Source: Micromonosporaceae bacterium (GTDB taxonomy: Bacteria > Actinomycetota > Actinomycetes > Mycobacteriales > Micromonosporaceae). From it: a stretch of DNA of 39,317 bases. Shown here piece by piece: positions 16,173 to 24,670 of this stretch. The stretch's first letter is position 1. The number at the start of each line of letters is the position of its first letter. The notes beneath the pieces were generated by a model that worked only from the letters and a program-made list of their open reading frames with translations, was not told the DNA's origin and did not search any database. The translations under genes and the position numbers were made by a program. The stretch is taken from the NCBI GenBank assembly GCA_009380105.1, contig WHSM01000003.1:1-39317 (forward strand), read 5' to 3'.

Positions 16173-16849
16173 GGCGTCTCCTTGGCTGGTGGAGTGGTCT
16201 GGATATTGATGAGATCCAACCGGCACAGTGACTCCAGGCACTCCAGCCGGTTGCGGGCGATCTCCAAGGTTGGCCCCCAGGCGGTGGCGCCGTGATACGC
16301 GATCAGCAGCACCGAGGGGAAGCCGGCGGCGCGGGTGTGGAAATGGTGCTCGACGTCGCGCCCTATCCTGGTGACGTCCGGCCAATTTGGAAACACCGGC
16401 ACCACCACCTGATGGGGATCTGAACTCCCGAACCCCTTGATTATCTCGAAGTCCCGGTACCGTAGCTCGACGATGACGTGGCCGTTTCCGGGGCGTTGTC
16501 TCACGGCGTGTGAAGCCGCCACGGTCGCGTACGGAGGATGAGCGTGCGCCACCGCGCCGCAGTCGGGGAAGAGCCGGTAGAGCGCCGTGTGAATGGCCGT
16601 TTCCGCCGACGGGCGGGGCGCGTGCGAACTCACGCTCTGGCCGGTGGCGATGTCGACCTCGACCACGTCCGCCGGATCCAGCCGGCCCTTGCTGCGTCCG
16701 CTCGCGGTGATCAGCGCGAGCCCGCCCGATCCCGGAAGCCGCGCCGACAGGTTGCCTGCCGTGCCCTCCATCCAGCCGCGCTGGTACAACTCCCGAGCGG
16801 TGTCCGCCAAGGTCAGCGCGACCGATTCCAGCTCAGCGGCTATCGTCAT
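16169..16849 (-). CDS. mtnB: Methylthioribulose-1-phosphate dehydratase
   Basis: MtnB removes water from 5-methylthioribulose-1-phosphate to make the diketo substrate of MtnC. The 226-aa protein belongs to the class II aldolase/adducin fold. It has TAGNLSARLP (30-39) for phosphate binding, Glu83 in PSAETAIH, zinc ligands His102 and His104 in AHAHPPYA, and His186 in AYHGATAWG. The ATG at 16849 is chosen because GGGAG lies 6 nt before it; a GTG at 16876 is possible but unsupported. It is the first gene of the operon, behind a good sigma-70-like promoter at 16942-16971. mtnA, mtnK and a nucleoside-hydrolysing gene (mtnP/mtnN), which would supply its substrate, are not in the window. Confidence 0.92.
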   Translation of the reverse strand: MTIAAELESVALTLADTARELYQRGWMEGTAGNLSARLPGSGGLALITASGRSKGRLDPADVVEVDIATGQSVSSHAPRPSAETAIHTALYRLFPDCGAVAHAHPPYATVAASHAVRQRPGNGHVIVELRYRDFEIIKGFGSSDPHQVVVPVFPNWPDVTRIGRDVEHHFHTRAAGFPSVLLIAYHGATAWGPTLEIARNRLECLESLCRLDLINIQTTPPAKETP

Positions 16850-16941
16850 TGGCGTCTCCCGCCGTGCATTCGTCACTCAGGCGTCACGCGTGCGTCGCCG
16901 CTCGCCCGTCAGGTCCTTCGCACGTGGTCTTAGTGGGAGTG

Positions 16942-16971
16942 AACATATCCATCTACCCTGTTGAGTGTAAA
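16942..16971 (-). promoter_or_regulatory. Promoter of the mtnB-mtnD-mtnC operon
   Basis: On the minus strand TTTACA (16971-16966) and TATGTT (16947-16942) are separated by 18 nt, the best -35/-10 pair in the window. Transcription would start near 16935, leaving an 85-nt leader before the mtnB ATG. I looked for SAM-I and SAM-II riboswitch signatures in that leader and saw none; a SAM-IV type was not evident, but I cannot fold it properly. Confidence 0.55.
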
Positions 16972-17036
16972 CATCTCGGGCCAGATCAGGAGAAATGATC
17001 ATGGGTGAGGACATCGGGCGAGGTGGCAAGGCCGGC

Positions 17037-17042
17037 TAGGCT
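17037..17042 (+). promoter_or_regulatory. -10 box for a leaderless amidase transcript
   Basis: TAGGCT lies 7 nt before the ATG at 17050 and there is no Shine-Dalgarno, the usual arrangement of a leaderless actinobacterial mRNA. It faces away from the mtn promoter about 70 bp to the left. Confidence 0.5.
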
Positions 17043-17049
17043 GCCGACC

Positions 17050-17844
17050 ATGCGGATCGCAGTGTGTCAGCTCAACAGCCGCGAGGACCGCGACGCCAAC
17101 CTCGCGACGGCGCGACGACTGTTGCAGCACGCCGCCGACCAGGGCGCTGAGCTCGCGATGCTCCCCGAGTACGTCGACTATCTGGGCCCCGCCGCCGGGG
17201 AGTCGAAGCCGGAGCCCATGGATGGCGAGCTCGGCCAGTTCTTCGCCCACGCCGCGAGGTCGCTCGGCATCTGGGTGCACGCCGGCTCCTTCCACGAGAT
17301 CGGGCCCGAGCCCGAACGCACGTACAACACCTCCTTGGTCTTCGACCCGCAGGGCGAGCGGAGGGCGGTCTACCGGAAGATCCACATGTACGACGTGGAG
17401 ATCCCCGGCCGGGTGTCCTACCACGAGTCGAGGCAGGTGGCCCCCGGGACCGAGACGGTCGTGGCGGATCTCGGCGGGGTGGGCCTGGGCCTGTCCATCT
17501 GCTATGACCTGCGCTTCCCGGAGCTGTACCGACGGCTCGCCGACGCCGACGCGAAGCTGCTTGCCGTGCCGTCGGCGTTCATGTCGCACACCGGCCGGGA
17601 CCACTGGGAGGTGCTGCTGCGGGCTCGGGCCATCGAGAACCAGTGCTACGTGCTCGCCGCCGCGCAGATCGGCGACCACGAGCCCAAGCGCACGTGCTAC
17701 GGGCGCAGCATGGTCGTTGACCCGTGGGGCACGGTGCTGGCCCAGGCCCCGGACACCGTCGGGGTGACGGTCGCCGATCTGGATCTGGACCGGCTCGCGA
17801 CGATCCGCGCCGAGCTGCCCAGCCTCGCCAACCGCCGCCTGTGA
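17050..17844 (+). CDS. Nitrilase-superfamily amidase, Nit1/Nit2-like
   Basis: This 264-aa carbon-nitrogen hydrolase has the complete Glu-Lys-Cys triad: Glu40 (MLPEYVDY), Lys110 (YRKIHMYD) and Cys151 (SICYDLRFPEL). HWEVLLRARAIENQCYVLAA and YGRSMVVDPWG are closer to Nit1 (deaminated-glutathione amidase) than to Nit2/omega-amidase, which has a different HWELLQRSRA segment. The mtn operon on the other side of the intergenic region suggests the omega-amidase role called MtnU in Bacillus, which clears 2-oxoglutaramate left by a glutamine-using transaminase. Sequence motifs and context therefore point to different substrates. Glutathione is generally absent from actinobacteria, so a deaminated-glutathione role is also not straightforward. 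The ATG at 17050 is leaderless (-10 at 17037); earlier in-frame starts have no support. Confidence 0.82.
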   Translation: MRIAVCQLNSREDRDANLATARRLLQHAADQGAELAMLPEYVDYLGPAAGESKPEPMDGELGQFFAHAARSLGIWVHAGSFHEIGPEPERTYNTSLVFDPQGERRAVYRKIHMYDVEIPGRVSYHESRQVAPGTETVVADLGGVGLGLSICYDLRFPELYRRLADADAKLLAVPSAFMSHTGRDHWEVLLRARAIENQCYVLAAAQIGDHEPKRTCYGRSMVVDPWGTVLAQAPDTVGVTVADLDLDRLATIRAELPSLANRRL

Positions 17845-17882
17845 TCGTCCAGCCGGCCGGTTCGCGCAGTCTGCTGACTCGC

Positions 17883-18092
17883 CTAGCCCACGACGTACGT
17901 GAACGCGATGAGCGCGACCACGATGAGCACGACGGCGAGCATCCCGTTGACCATGCGGGACGGCCCGCGCCGTAGCAGCCGCCAGCCCGCCACCACCACC
18001 GCGACCGCCACGCACACGCCGAGCACGATCCGCCAACCCGGATGCAGCAGCCCCAACAGTCCCAGATCGTCCGACGCCCGGTAGAAATCCAC
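17883..18092 (-). CDS. Small two-helix membrane protein, unknown function
   Basis: This 69-aa protein has two predicted membrane helices (about 20-39 and 47-67) separated by a basic turn, WRLLRRGPSR, that should face the cytoplasm. The GTG start at 18092 has AAGG 7 nt upstream. I recognise no family. Its codon pattern and hydrophobic layout look genuine rather than antisense noise, and it fills the gap between the converging amidase gene and the divergent valS gene. Confidence 0.6.
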   Translation of the reverse strand: MDFYRASDDLGLLGLLHPGWRIVLGVCVAVAVVVAGWRLLRRGPSRMVNGMLAVVLIVVALIAFTYVVG

Positions 18093-18146
18093 ACCGCAAC
18101 CTTGTCACAGCGGCCGGTCCATGCGGTCTCCGCGTCGGCGGGTTCG

Positions 18147-18152
18147 TAGACT
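18147..18152 (+). promoter_or_regulatory. -10 box of valS
   Basis: TAGACT is 6 nt before the valS GTG (18159) with no ribosome site in between, again consistent with a leaderless transcript. No convincing -35 is seen. Confidence 0.45.
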
Positions 18153-18158
18153 CTCGGG

Positions 18159-20828
18159 GTGACCGCGAAGCAGAACCCGGCGGAGACCGCCGCGACACCC
18201 GACAGCCGGATAGAACTGCCAGCCCAGTACACCCCTGCCGCGGTAGAGCAACCGATCTACCAGCGCTGGGAGGAGTCCGGGCGCTTCCGGGCTGGTGACG
18301 GGGTAGACAGGCCGCCGTTCTGCATCGTCATCCCGCCGCCGAACGTCACCGGGTCGCTTCACTTGGGGCACGCGTTCGAACACACGCTGATGGACGCGCT
18401 CACCCGGCGTCGCCGGATGCAGGGGTACGACGCGCTCTGGCTGCCGGGCATGGACCACGCCGGCATCGCCACCCAGAACGTCGTGGAGCGGCAGCTCGCG
18501 GGCGAGGGCCTGTCCCGGCACGACCTGGGGCGGGAGAAGTTCGTCGAGCGGGTGTGGCAGTGGAAGGCCGAGTCCGGCGGCAAGATCCTGGGCCAGATGC
18601 GGCGGCTCGGCGACTCGGTGGACTGGAGCCGGGAGCGCTTCACCATGGACGAGGGCCTGTCCCGCGCCGTTCTCACGATGTTCAAGAGGTGGTACGACGA
18701 CGGCCTGATCTACCAGGCCGAGCGGATCATCAACTGGTGCCCGCGCTGCCTCACCGCGCTGTCGGACATCGAGGTGGAGCACACCGAGGACGACGGCGAG
18801 CTGATCTCGATCAGATATGGCTCGGACGGCGAGGGGGGCGCCCAGATCGTGGTGGCGACGACCCGGGCGGAGACGATGCTCGGCGACACGGCCGTCGCGG
18901 TGCACCCGGACGACGAGCGCTACCGGCATCTGATCGGCAAGGAGATCGAGCTGCCGCTGACCGGCCGCCGGATCCCGATCGTCGCCGACGAGCACGTCGA
19001 CCCGGAGTTCGGCTCCGGCGCGGTGAAGGTGACCCCGGCCCACGACCCGAACGACTTCGAGATCGGTCGGCGCCACGACCTGCCGTCGATCACGGTGATG
19101 GACGACCACGCGGTGATCACCGCGCACGGGCCGTTCCAGGGGCAGGACCGGTTCGAGGCCCGGCCCGCCATCGTGGCGGCGCTGCGGGAGCAGCAGCGGA
19201 TCGTCAAGGAGGTCCGCCCGTACGTGCACTCGGTGGGCCACTGCTCGCGTTGCAAGACCACGGTCGAGCCGCGGCTGAGCCTGCAGTGGTTCGTGAAGGT
19301 GGGCCCGCTCGCCAAGGCCGCCGGGGACGCGGTGCGCGACGGCCGGGTCGAGGTGCACCCGCCGGAGCTGGCCAAGCGCTACTTCGACTGGGTCGACAAC
19401 ATGCACGACTGGTGCATCTCGCGCCAGCTGTGGTGGGGGCACCGGATCCCGGTCTGGTACGGCCCGAACGGCGAGACCGTCTGCGTCGGCCCCGACGAGG
19501 AGGCGCCGAGCGGCGAGGGCTGGCGTCAGGACCCGGACGTGCTCGACACCTGGTTCTCCAGCGGCCTGTGGCCGTTTTCGACGCTGGGCTGGCCGGACGA
19601 CACGGAGGATCTGCGGCGGTTCTATCCGACCAGCGTCCTCGTCACCGGGTACGACATCCTCTTCTTCTGGGTCGCCCGGATGATGATGTTCGGCCTGTAC
19701 GCCATGTCCGACAATCCCGCCGGCGCCGAGCCGTTCAAGACCATCGCGCTGCACGGCATGGTGCGTGACCAGTTCGGCAAGAAGATGTCCAAGTCGTTCG
19801 GCAACACCGTCGACCCGCTGGACTGGATGGACCGGTACGGTTCCGACGCGGTCCGGTTCACCCTGGCGCGTGGCGCGAACCCCGGCGTCGACATGCCGAT
19901 CGGCGAGGAGTGGGTGCAGGGCTCGCGTAACTTCTGCAACAAGCTCTGGAACGCCACCCGGTTCGCGCTGCTCAACGGCGCGACAGCAGCCGGGCCACGC
20001 CCTGCCGAGCTGTCCGCGGCAGACCGCTGGATCCTGTCCCGCCTGACGCGGGTGACCGCCGAGACAGACGGCTTTTTCGAGGAGTACGAGTTCGCCAAGG
20101 CCTGCGAGACGCTCTACCACTTCGCCTGGGACGACGTCTGCGACTGGTACCTGGAGCTGTCCAAGCCGGTGCTCACGGCGGGCGGCGCCGCCGCTGACGC
20201 CACGCGCCGTGTGCTCGGCGAGGTGCTCGACGCGTTGCTGCGGCTGCTGCACCCAGTGATCCCGTTCGTCACCGACGAGCTGTGGCGCGCCCTGACCCAC
20301 GGGGAGAGCGTTATGACCGCGGCGTGGCCGGCCGATGACGTCCGGTCGGCCGGGTGGGCCGACGAGGCGGCGGAGGCCGAGATCGCGGCCCTGCAGCGGG
20401 TGGTGACGGAGGTGCGCCGGTTCCGCTCCGACCAGGGCGTCAAGCCGAACCAGCGGGTCGCGGCCCGGATCGGCGGGCTCGACGCCGCGGGCCTGGCCGG
20501 CCATGAGGCGCTGATCCGGTCCCTGGCCCGCCTGGACCAGCCGGCCGACGACTTCGCCGCCACGGCGACCCTCGCCGTCAGCGGCGCGGTGAACGTGGAA
20601 CTGGACACCCGGGGCACGATCGACGTGGCGGCGGAGCGGGCGCGGCTGTCGAAGGACCTCGCCGCCGCCGAGAAAGAGGCGGCCCAGTGCCGGGGCAAGC
20701 TCGGCAACGAGTCCTTCCTCGCCAAGGCCCCGGAGCCGGTGGTGACGAAGGTGCGCGACCGGCTCGCCGCGGCCGAGGCTGAGATCGCCCGCCTCGCCGC
20801 GCAACTCGACGCGCTGCCCAGGGCCTGA
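18159..20828 (+). CDS. valS: Valine--tRNA ligase
   Basis: This class I aminoacyl-tRNA synthetase of 889 aa charges tRNA-Val. It has the HIGH motif as HLGH at 68-71 ([16 protein letters not shown]), a CP1 editing insertion ([17 protein letters not shown]), the KMSKS loop at 542-546 ([11 protein letters not shown]), an anticodon-binding helical domain after about 640 and a C-terminal coiled coil (about 820-889, [20 protein letters not shown]) that contacts tRNA. Length is normal. It heads valS-folC-DUF4233: folC begins 1 bp after its stop. The start lacks a Shine-Dalgarno and sits directly behind a -10 box. Confidence 0.96.
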   Translation: MTAKQNPAETAATPDSRIELPAQYTPAAVEQPIYQRWEESGRFRAGDGVDRPPFCIVIPPPNVTGSLHLGHAFEHTLMDALTRRRRMQGYDALWLPGMDHAGIATQNVVERQLAGEGLSRHDLGREKFVERVWQWKAESGGKILGQMRRLGDSVDWSRERFTMDEGLSRAVLTMFKRWYDDGLIYQAERIINWCPRCLTALSDIEVEHTEDDGELISIRYGSDGEGGAQIVVATTRAETMLGDTAVAVHPDDERYRHLIGKEIELPLTGRRIPIVADEHVDPEFGSGAVKVTPAHDPNDFEIGRRHDLPSITVMDDHAVITAHGPFQGQDRFEARPAIVAALREQQRIVKEVRPYVHSVGHCSRCKTTVEPRLSLQWFVKVGPLAKAAGDAVRDGRVEVHPPELAKRYFDWVDNMHDWCISRQLWWGHRIPVWYGPNGETVCVGPDEEAPSGEGWRQDPDVLDTWFSSGLWPFSTLGWPDDTEDLRRFYPTSVLVTGYDILFFWVARMMMFGLYAMSDNPAGAEPFKTIALHGMVRDQFGKKMSKSFGNTVDPLDWMDRYGSDAVRFTLARGANPGVDMPIGEEWVQGSRNFCNKLWNATRFALLNGATAAGPRPAELSAADRWILSRLTRVTAETDGFFEEYEFAKACETLYHFAWDDVCDWYLELSKPVLTAGGAAADATRRVLGEVLDALLRLLHPVIPFVTDELWRALTHGESVMTAAWPADDVRSAGWADEAAEAEIAALQRVVTEVRRFRSDQGVKPNQRVAARIGGLDAAGLAGHEALIRSLARLDQPADDFAATATLAVSGAVNVELDTRGTIDVAAERARLSKDLAAAEKEAAQCRGKLGNESFLAKAPEPVVTKVRDRLAAAEAEIARLAAQLDALPRA

Positions 20829-20829
20829 C

Positions 20830-22170
20830 GTGTCGGCTGACGCGCCGGACGCTTTCACGCAGGTGGACCGGGAGCTGCTCGGGCGCGGCTTCACCCGGAT
20901 GGTGTTCGAGCGCAGCCGGATCGAGATGCTGCTCGACCTGCTGGGCAACCCGCACCGGGCGTACCCGTCGATCCACCTGACCGGGACCAACGGAAAGTCG
21001 TCCACGGCCCGGATGATCGACAGCGTGCTGCGGGCGCACGGCCTGCGCACCGGCCGCTACACCAGCCCACACCTGAAGTCGGTGCGGGAGCGGATCGCCC
21101 TGGACGGCGTGCCGGTCTCGGAGGAGCGGTTCGTGGCGGTGTACCGCGAGGTCGAGCCGCTCGCCGCGCTCGTGGACAAGCAGCACGCCGAACCGTTGAC
21201 GTACTTCGACATGACCACGGCTCTGGCGCTCGCGGCGTTCGCCGACGCGCCGGTCGACGTGGCGGTCGTGGAGGTGGGGCTCGGCGGCGAGACGGACTCC
21301 ACCAACGTGCTCTCCGCGCCGGTCTGCGTGCTCACTCCGATCGGCCTGGACCACACCGAGTGGCTCGGCGACACCATCTCGGACATCACGCACGTGAAGC
21401 TCGGGGTCGTCCACGAGGGCGCCACGCTGATCTCGGCGACGCAGCCGGACGACGCGGCCCGGCCGATCCTGGAGCACTGCGCGGAGCGGCAGGTCACCCT
21501 GGCCCGTGAGGGCGCCGAGTTCGGGGTGCTGCGCCGCGCCGTGGCGTTCGGAGGTCAGCAGGTGGCCCTGCAGGGTCTGGGTGGCGTGTACGACGACGTG
21601 TTCCTGCCCCTGCACGGCGCCCACCAGGCGCAGAACGCGGCCCTCGCGGTCGCCGCGGCAGAGGCGTTCCTCGGCGGGGGAGCGAACCGCCAGTTGGACG
21701 TCGACGTGGTGCGCGAGGGGTTCGCGGCGGTGAGCGCGCCGGGCCGGCTGGAGCGCGTCCGCACCTCGCCGACGGTGCTGCTGGACGCGGCCCACAACCC
21801 GGCCGGGATGGCGGCGACGGCGCAGGCGCTGCTGGAGGAGTTCAGTTTCCGCCGGCTGGTGGCGGTGGTCGCGATGCTCGGCGACAAGGACGCGCGCGGC
21901 CTGCTGGAGGAGCTGGAGCCCGTGGCGGACGCGGTGGTGGTGACGACGAACTCGTCCGAGCGCGCCCTGCCGACCGAGCAACTCGCCGTCGCGGCCCGGG
22001 AGATCTTCGGGCCGGAGCGGGTCGCGGTCGCGCCGAACCTGCTGGAGGCGGTCGACGCCGCGGTGACGCTCGCGGAGTCGGACGAGGGGGCGGGGATGCC
22101 GGGAGCCGCCGTGCTGGTGACGGGCTCGGTCGTCACCGTCGCCGACGCAAGAAGGATGTTCGTCTCATGA
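20830..22170 (+). CDS. folC: Folylpolyglutamate/dihydrofolate synthase
   Basis: FolC is a Mur-ligase-family enzyme that adds glutamate to dihydropteroate and to reduced folates. The 446-aa product has the P-loop GTNGKSS (52-58), YTSPHLKSVRERI, FDMTTALAL, VEVGLGGETDSTN and LLDAAHNPAG, all FolC hallmarks. One variation is in the segment carrying the conserved lysine, usually EKAGI, which reads HVKLGVV here; Lys is kept, so activity is expected. GTG at 20830 starts 1 bp after the valS stop, and the gene's own stop overlaps the DUF4233 start (ATGA). The region around 330-430 contains the C-terminal domain with LGDKDARGLLEEL. Confidence 0.95.
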   Translation: MSADAPDAFTQVDRELLGRGFTRMVFERSRIEMLLDLLGNPHRAYPSIHLTGTNGKSSTARMIDSVLRAHGLRTGRYTSPHLKSVRERIALDGVPVSEERFVAVYREVEPLAALVDKQHAEPLTYFDMTTALALAAFADAPVDVAVVEVGLGGETDSTNVLSAPVCVLTPIGLDHTEWLGDTISDITHVKLGVVHEGATLISATQPDDAARPILEHCAERQVTLAREGAEFGVLRRAVAFGGQQVALQGLGGVYDDVFLPLHGAHQAQNAALAVAAAEAFLGGGANRQLDVDVVREGFAAVSAPGRLERVRTSPTVLLDAAHNPAGMAATAQALLEEFSFRRLVAVVAMLGDKDARGLLEELEPVADAVVVTTNSSERALPTEQLAVAAREIFGPERVAVAPNLLEAVDAAVTLAESDEGAGMPGAAVLVTGSVVTVADARRMFVS

Positions 22171-22613
22171 GCACCGACCCGGAGCACCCCGACCATCGCG
22201 ATGATCAAGGGATGGATGCGCCTGTCACCGGCGAGTCGCGTCAATCAGACCTTGATCACCGCGACGGGGGCCGTTCGGGTTTGCGGAACCCGGTGCGGGC
22301 AGTGCGGGTCATGGGGGCCCTCACGCTGGTCATCGAGGCGGTTGTGCTGCTGTTGGCGATCCAGCCGATCCGGGTGCTCGGTGGGCCGCACGTGACCCAG
22401 GCGGTCACCGTGGTGGTGGTCCTCGCGGGCGTCGCGCTGGTCCTCGCAAGCCTGTTGCGCTACCCGGCCGCCTGGTACGCCGTCGGGGCGCTGAACGCAG
22501 CGGTCACCTTGTCAGGGTTCTTCCAGTGGGCGCTCGCCGTGATGGGCGTGGTGTTCGCGCTGGTGTGGTGGTACGTGCTGCACGTCCGCCGCACCATCCT
22601 GGGCTCTTCCTAG
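22167..22613 (+). CDS. DUF4233 membrane protein
   Basis: This 148-aa protein has a polar, Asp/Arg-rich N-terminus (1-40) and four hydrophobic helices (about 48-66, 77-96, 98-118 and 119-138, the last ending WWYVLHVRR). DUF4233 proteins sit immediately after folC throughout actinobacteria; no biochemical role is known. The ATG overlaps the folC stop by 4 bp, so it is translationally coupled. Its stop overlaps the stop of the converging VOC gene within a shared CTAG. Confidence 0.85.
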   Translation: MSTDPEHPDHRDDQGMDAPVTGESRQSDLDHRDGGRSGLRNPVRAVRVMGALTLVIEAVVLLLAIQPIRVLGGPHVTQAVTVVVVLAGVALVLASLLRYPAAWYAVGALNAAVTLSGFFQWALAVMGVVFALVWWYVLHVRRTILGSS

Positions 22614-23995
22614 TCGCTGTCTTCCTCGTCCCTGGGCCGCCAACTCGTCAGCGCCACGCCGTGGCCGTCGGGGTCGTGGAACGACACCGCCCACAGTTCC
22701 AGCAATTCTCCCTTGAGGACGGCCCGCGGCTCGTCGATGAACTCCACGCCGCGTTTGGTCAGCGTCCGGTGAGCGGTCTCGATGTCGTTCACCTCGAGCG
22801 TGAGGTGCATCAGGCGCGGGGGTTTGGCCTGGGCGTCGACCCGCTGGCGCAGCACCACCCGGCCGGTCCGCGCCTCCAGCAGCACCATGTCGGGGCCGCT
22901 TTCGATCTCGAAGAAGCCGAGGACGTCGCGGTAGAACTCCAGGGCCTTGGCGATGTCGGAGACCACCAGCGTCACCCCGACCTCGCGGATCGGGGAGCCG
23001 TACTCGATGAGCAGAGGATCGCTTTCGATGATCGACCGTGGATCGGGCGGCTCCAGGAAGCTGAGGTCCAGGGGCTCGTCGCTGACCTCCAACAGCCCGC
23101 CCACGGGAGCGTCCGCGTCGGAGGCGTCCAGGCCCGTGCCGGCGAGGCTGGCGGGGACGGTCGCGGTCGGCTCATCGATCACCGGGGCCGCGTCCGGCGC
23201 CGGCGTCTCATGGAGAGTCGCCGTGGTGCTCTGGCCTGCCGCCGCCGGGCCACCGTTGCCGCTCGCCGTCGAGACGCCGGAGGCGTCAGCGAGAGTCGAC
23301 AGGTCGTCGTGCTGAGGTTCCGTGTGCGGCCCTTCGCCGTGGGGGCGCACCTGGTCCCACAGGATCCTCAGGTCCCGCGGGTCCTCCGGGTCGACCTTGA
23401 CCGGCAGCGTGCCGCCAGGGGTGGGCCACTTGGCGACCGGCACCGACTGGTCCCGGTGCCGGACCGCGGTGGCGGCGAGCCGCGGCGCTTGCACGACCAG
23501 GTGCATCTCGCACCGGCCGTGGGTGGCGGCCGCCGGGGGAGCGGTGGCGCTGACGATGTGCGCGGTGCCGCTGACCATGCTGGCGATCCGCCGCTGGGTG
23601 TACGTGAACACGCCGAACACCGCCGCGCTGACGCCGATGCCGACGCCGATGGCCGTGATGAGGCCCTTGCCGCTTCCGATGCCGGCGGTGGCGACGAAGA
23701 TGCCGAGCAGCGCGACCAGAGCCGCCGCGAACAGGTTCCCGGTGGACCGAGGATGGCCGCCGACGTTGCCGTAGCGGATGCCGCCGTTGCGGCCGCCGCG
23801 ATCCTTGGACAGCGCGGTCATCATCCGATTGTCGGTGGCGGTCGCGCGGGCACGGGCGGTCAGCATGGCCGCGCGGGAGGACGCGGCGGCGCGCGACTGG
23901 GCCGCGCGCGTGGGATTGGGTCGCGCGCCGGTGCGGGCCGCGCCGCGCGTGGGCCGTGGCGCTGCTCTGGGTGTTGGCCGTGGTACTCCTCGCAC
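22610..23995 (-). CDS. Membrane-anchored VOC (glyoxalase-fold) protein
   Basis: This 461-aa multidomain protein has a very basic Arg/Pro/Ala N-terminus (1-75), two membrane helices (about 88-106 and 111-131), a soluble segment with LPVKVDPEDPRDLRILWD like DUF3592-type domains (about 140-220), a low-complexity linker (220-335) and a single VOC/glyoxalase domain (about 339-456; VGVTLVVSDIAKALEFYRDV ... SFHDPDGHGVALTSW). The VOC part resembles metal-binding extradiol/glyoxalase half-domains; whether all ligands are present I cannot say. I do not recognise the fusion as a described family. The start is uncertain: GTG 23995 is 7 nt behind a -10 TAGCCT and would be leaderless; GTG 24022 or internal ATGs are alternatives. 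It overlaps the DUF4233 gene tail-to-tail by 4 bp. Confidence 0.75.
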   Translation of the reverse strand: MRGVPRPTPRAAPRPTRGAARTGARPNPTRAAQSRAAASSRAAMLTARARATATDNRMMTALSKDRGGRNGGIRYGNVGGHPRSTGNLFAAALVALLGIFVATAGIGSGKGLITAIGVGIGVSAAVFGVFTYTQRRIASMVSGTAHIVSATAPPAAATHGRCEMHLVVQAPRLAATAVRHRDQSVPVAKWPTPGGTLPVKVDPEDPRDLRILWDQVRPHGEGPHTEPQHDDLSTLADASGVSTASGNGGPAAAGQSTTATLHETPAPDAAPVIDEPTATVPASLAGTGLDASDADAPVGGLLEVSDEPLDLSFLEPPDPRSIIESDPLLIEYGSPIREVGVTLVVSDIAKALEFYRDVLGFFEIESGPDMVLLEARTGRVVLRQRVDAQAKPPRLMHLTLEVNDIETAHRTLTKRGVEFIDEPRAVLKGELLELWAVSFHDPDGHGVALTSWRPRDEEDSD

Positions 23996-24002
23996 CTTGG
24001 CG

Positions 24003-24008
24003 AGGCTA
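24003..24008 (-). promoter_or_regulatory. -10 box for the VOC gene
   Basis: On the minus strand TAGCCT ends 7 nt before the GTG at 23995. The spacing fits a leaderless transcript and is the main reason for choosing that start. Confidence 0.4.
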
Positions 24009-24128
24009 TGCCTACGCGTCACTGTAGGGAAGTGGCAGAACGGTCAATCTGGCCACGAAGTCCCAGTTCAGGACGGGTTTCCGCCTCTCGTGGTGACATT
24101 TCCGGTGGATCCGTTCAGGAAGATCACG

Positions 24129-24165
24129 CAGTGAAATATGAACAGCACTTTCCGTAAGTTCACTG
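24129..24165. repeat. Inverted repeat in the AT-rich VOC-ndk gap
   Basis: CAGTGAA (24129-24135) and TTCACTG (24159-24165) are perfect inverse complements 23 nt apart, within the most AT-rich stretch of this intergenic region. It lies between divergent genes and could be a two-half-site operator. No regulator is suggested by the sequence. Confidence 0.35.
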
Positions 24166-24199
24166 TGGGCGCCGTGGTCCGAGCCGGGCGAGCGTCGGG

Positions 24200-24219
24200 T
24201 ACCGCGCCGCGGCGCGGTA
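24200..24219. promoter_or_regulatory. Perfect 20-bp palindrome upstream of ndk
   Basis: TACCGCGCCGCGGCGCGGTA equals its own reverse complement at all 20 positions. It lies 40 bp before the ndk GTG and overlaps a -10-like TAACGT at 24218-24223, so a bound protein would block the likely promoter. Alternatively it is a short stem in the RNA. I read it as an operator candidate. Confidence 0.45.
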
Positions 24220-24259
24220 ACGTACGGCTACAGATCTGAGAACGATCATGGAGGGATCC

Positions 24260-24670
24260 GTGTCGGAGCGCACGCTCGTACTCATCAAGCCTGACGCGGT
24301 GCGGCGCGGCCTGATCGGCGAGGTGATCAGCCGGCTGGAGCGCAAGGGTCTGGTCCTGGAGGCGATGCGGCTGCGCGCCATGGACGCGGCGCTGGCGGAC
24401 GAGCACTACGCCGAGCATGTCGAGAAGCCGTTCTATCCGCCGCTGAAGGCGTTCATGACCTCAGGCCCGCTGGTCGCGATGATCGTCTCCGGCGACCAGG
24501 CCATCGAGGTGGTGCGTGGACTGACCGGCGCGACTGACGGGCGAAAGGCCGTCGCCGGCACGATCCGCGGCGACTTCTCGCTGTCCAACCGGGAGAACCT
24601 GGTGCACGCCTCGGACTCGCCGGGCAGCGCCAAGCGCGAGATCGCGCTCTGGTTCCCCGAGGAGGCCTGA
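24260..24670 (+). CDS. ndk: Nucleoside diphosphate kinase
   Basis: This enzyme balances nucleoside triphosphate pools by phosphate transfer through a histidine. The 136-aa product has [16 protein letters not shown] at the N-terminus, catalytic His116 in NLVHASDS, and the family segments [14 protein letters not shown] and GTIRGDF. Length is standard for actinobacteria. GTG 24260 is preferred because GGAGG ends 5 nt before it and the protein then begins [13 protein letters not shown] as in relatives; an ATG at 24248 would add four residues. The gene stands alone here, apart from folC/DUF4233 because the VOC gene on the other strand intervenes. Confidence 0.95.
   Translation: MSERTLVLIKPDAVRRGLIGEVISRLERKGLVLEAMRLRAMDAALADEHYAEHVEKPFYPPLKAFMTSGPLVAMIVSGDQAIEVVRGLTGATDGRKAVAGTIRGDFSLSNRENLVHASDSPGSAKREIALWFPEEA

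Noticed and set aside
16850-16935. Possible SAM riboswitch in the mtnB leader
   Set aside because: Methionine-salvage genes are often SAM-controlled, but I see no SAM-I or SAM-II signatures in the 85-nt leader; a covariance scan would be needed to exclude rarer classes.
18105-21050. 981-codon open frame antisense to valS and the start of folC
   Set aside because: It is the high-GC mirror of a real gene: no family motifs, Arg/His/Gly/Val-rich composition and full overlap with valS, whose motifs are complete.
24068-24418. Minus-strand frame covering the ndk promoter and gene start
   Set aside because: It is antisense to ndk, shows no family resemblance and includes the palindromes of the intergenic region.
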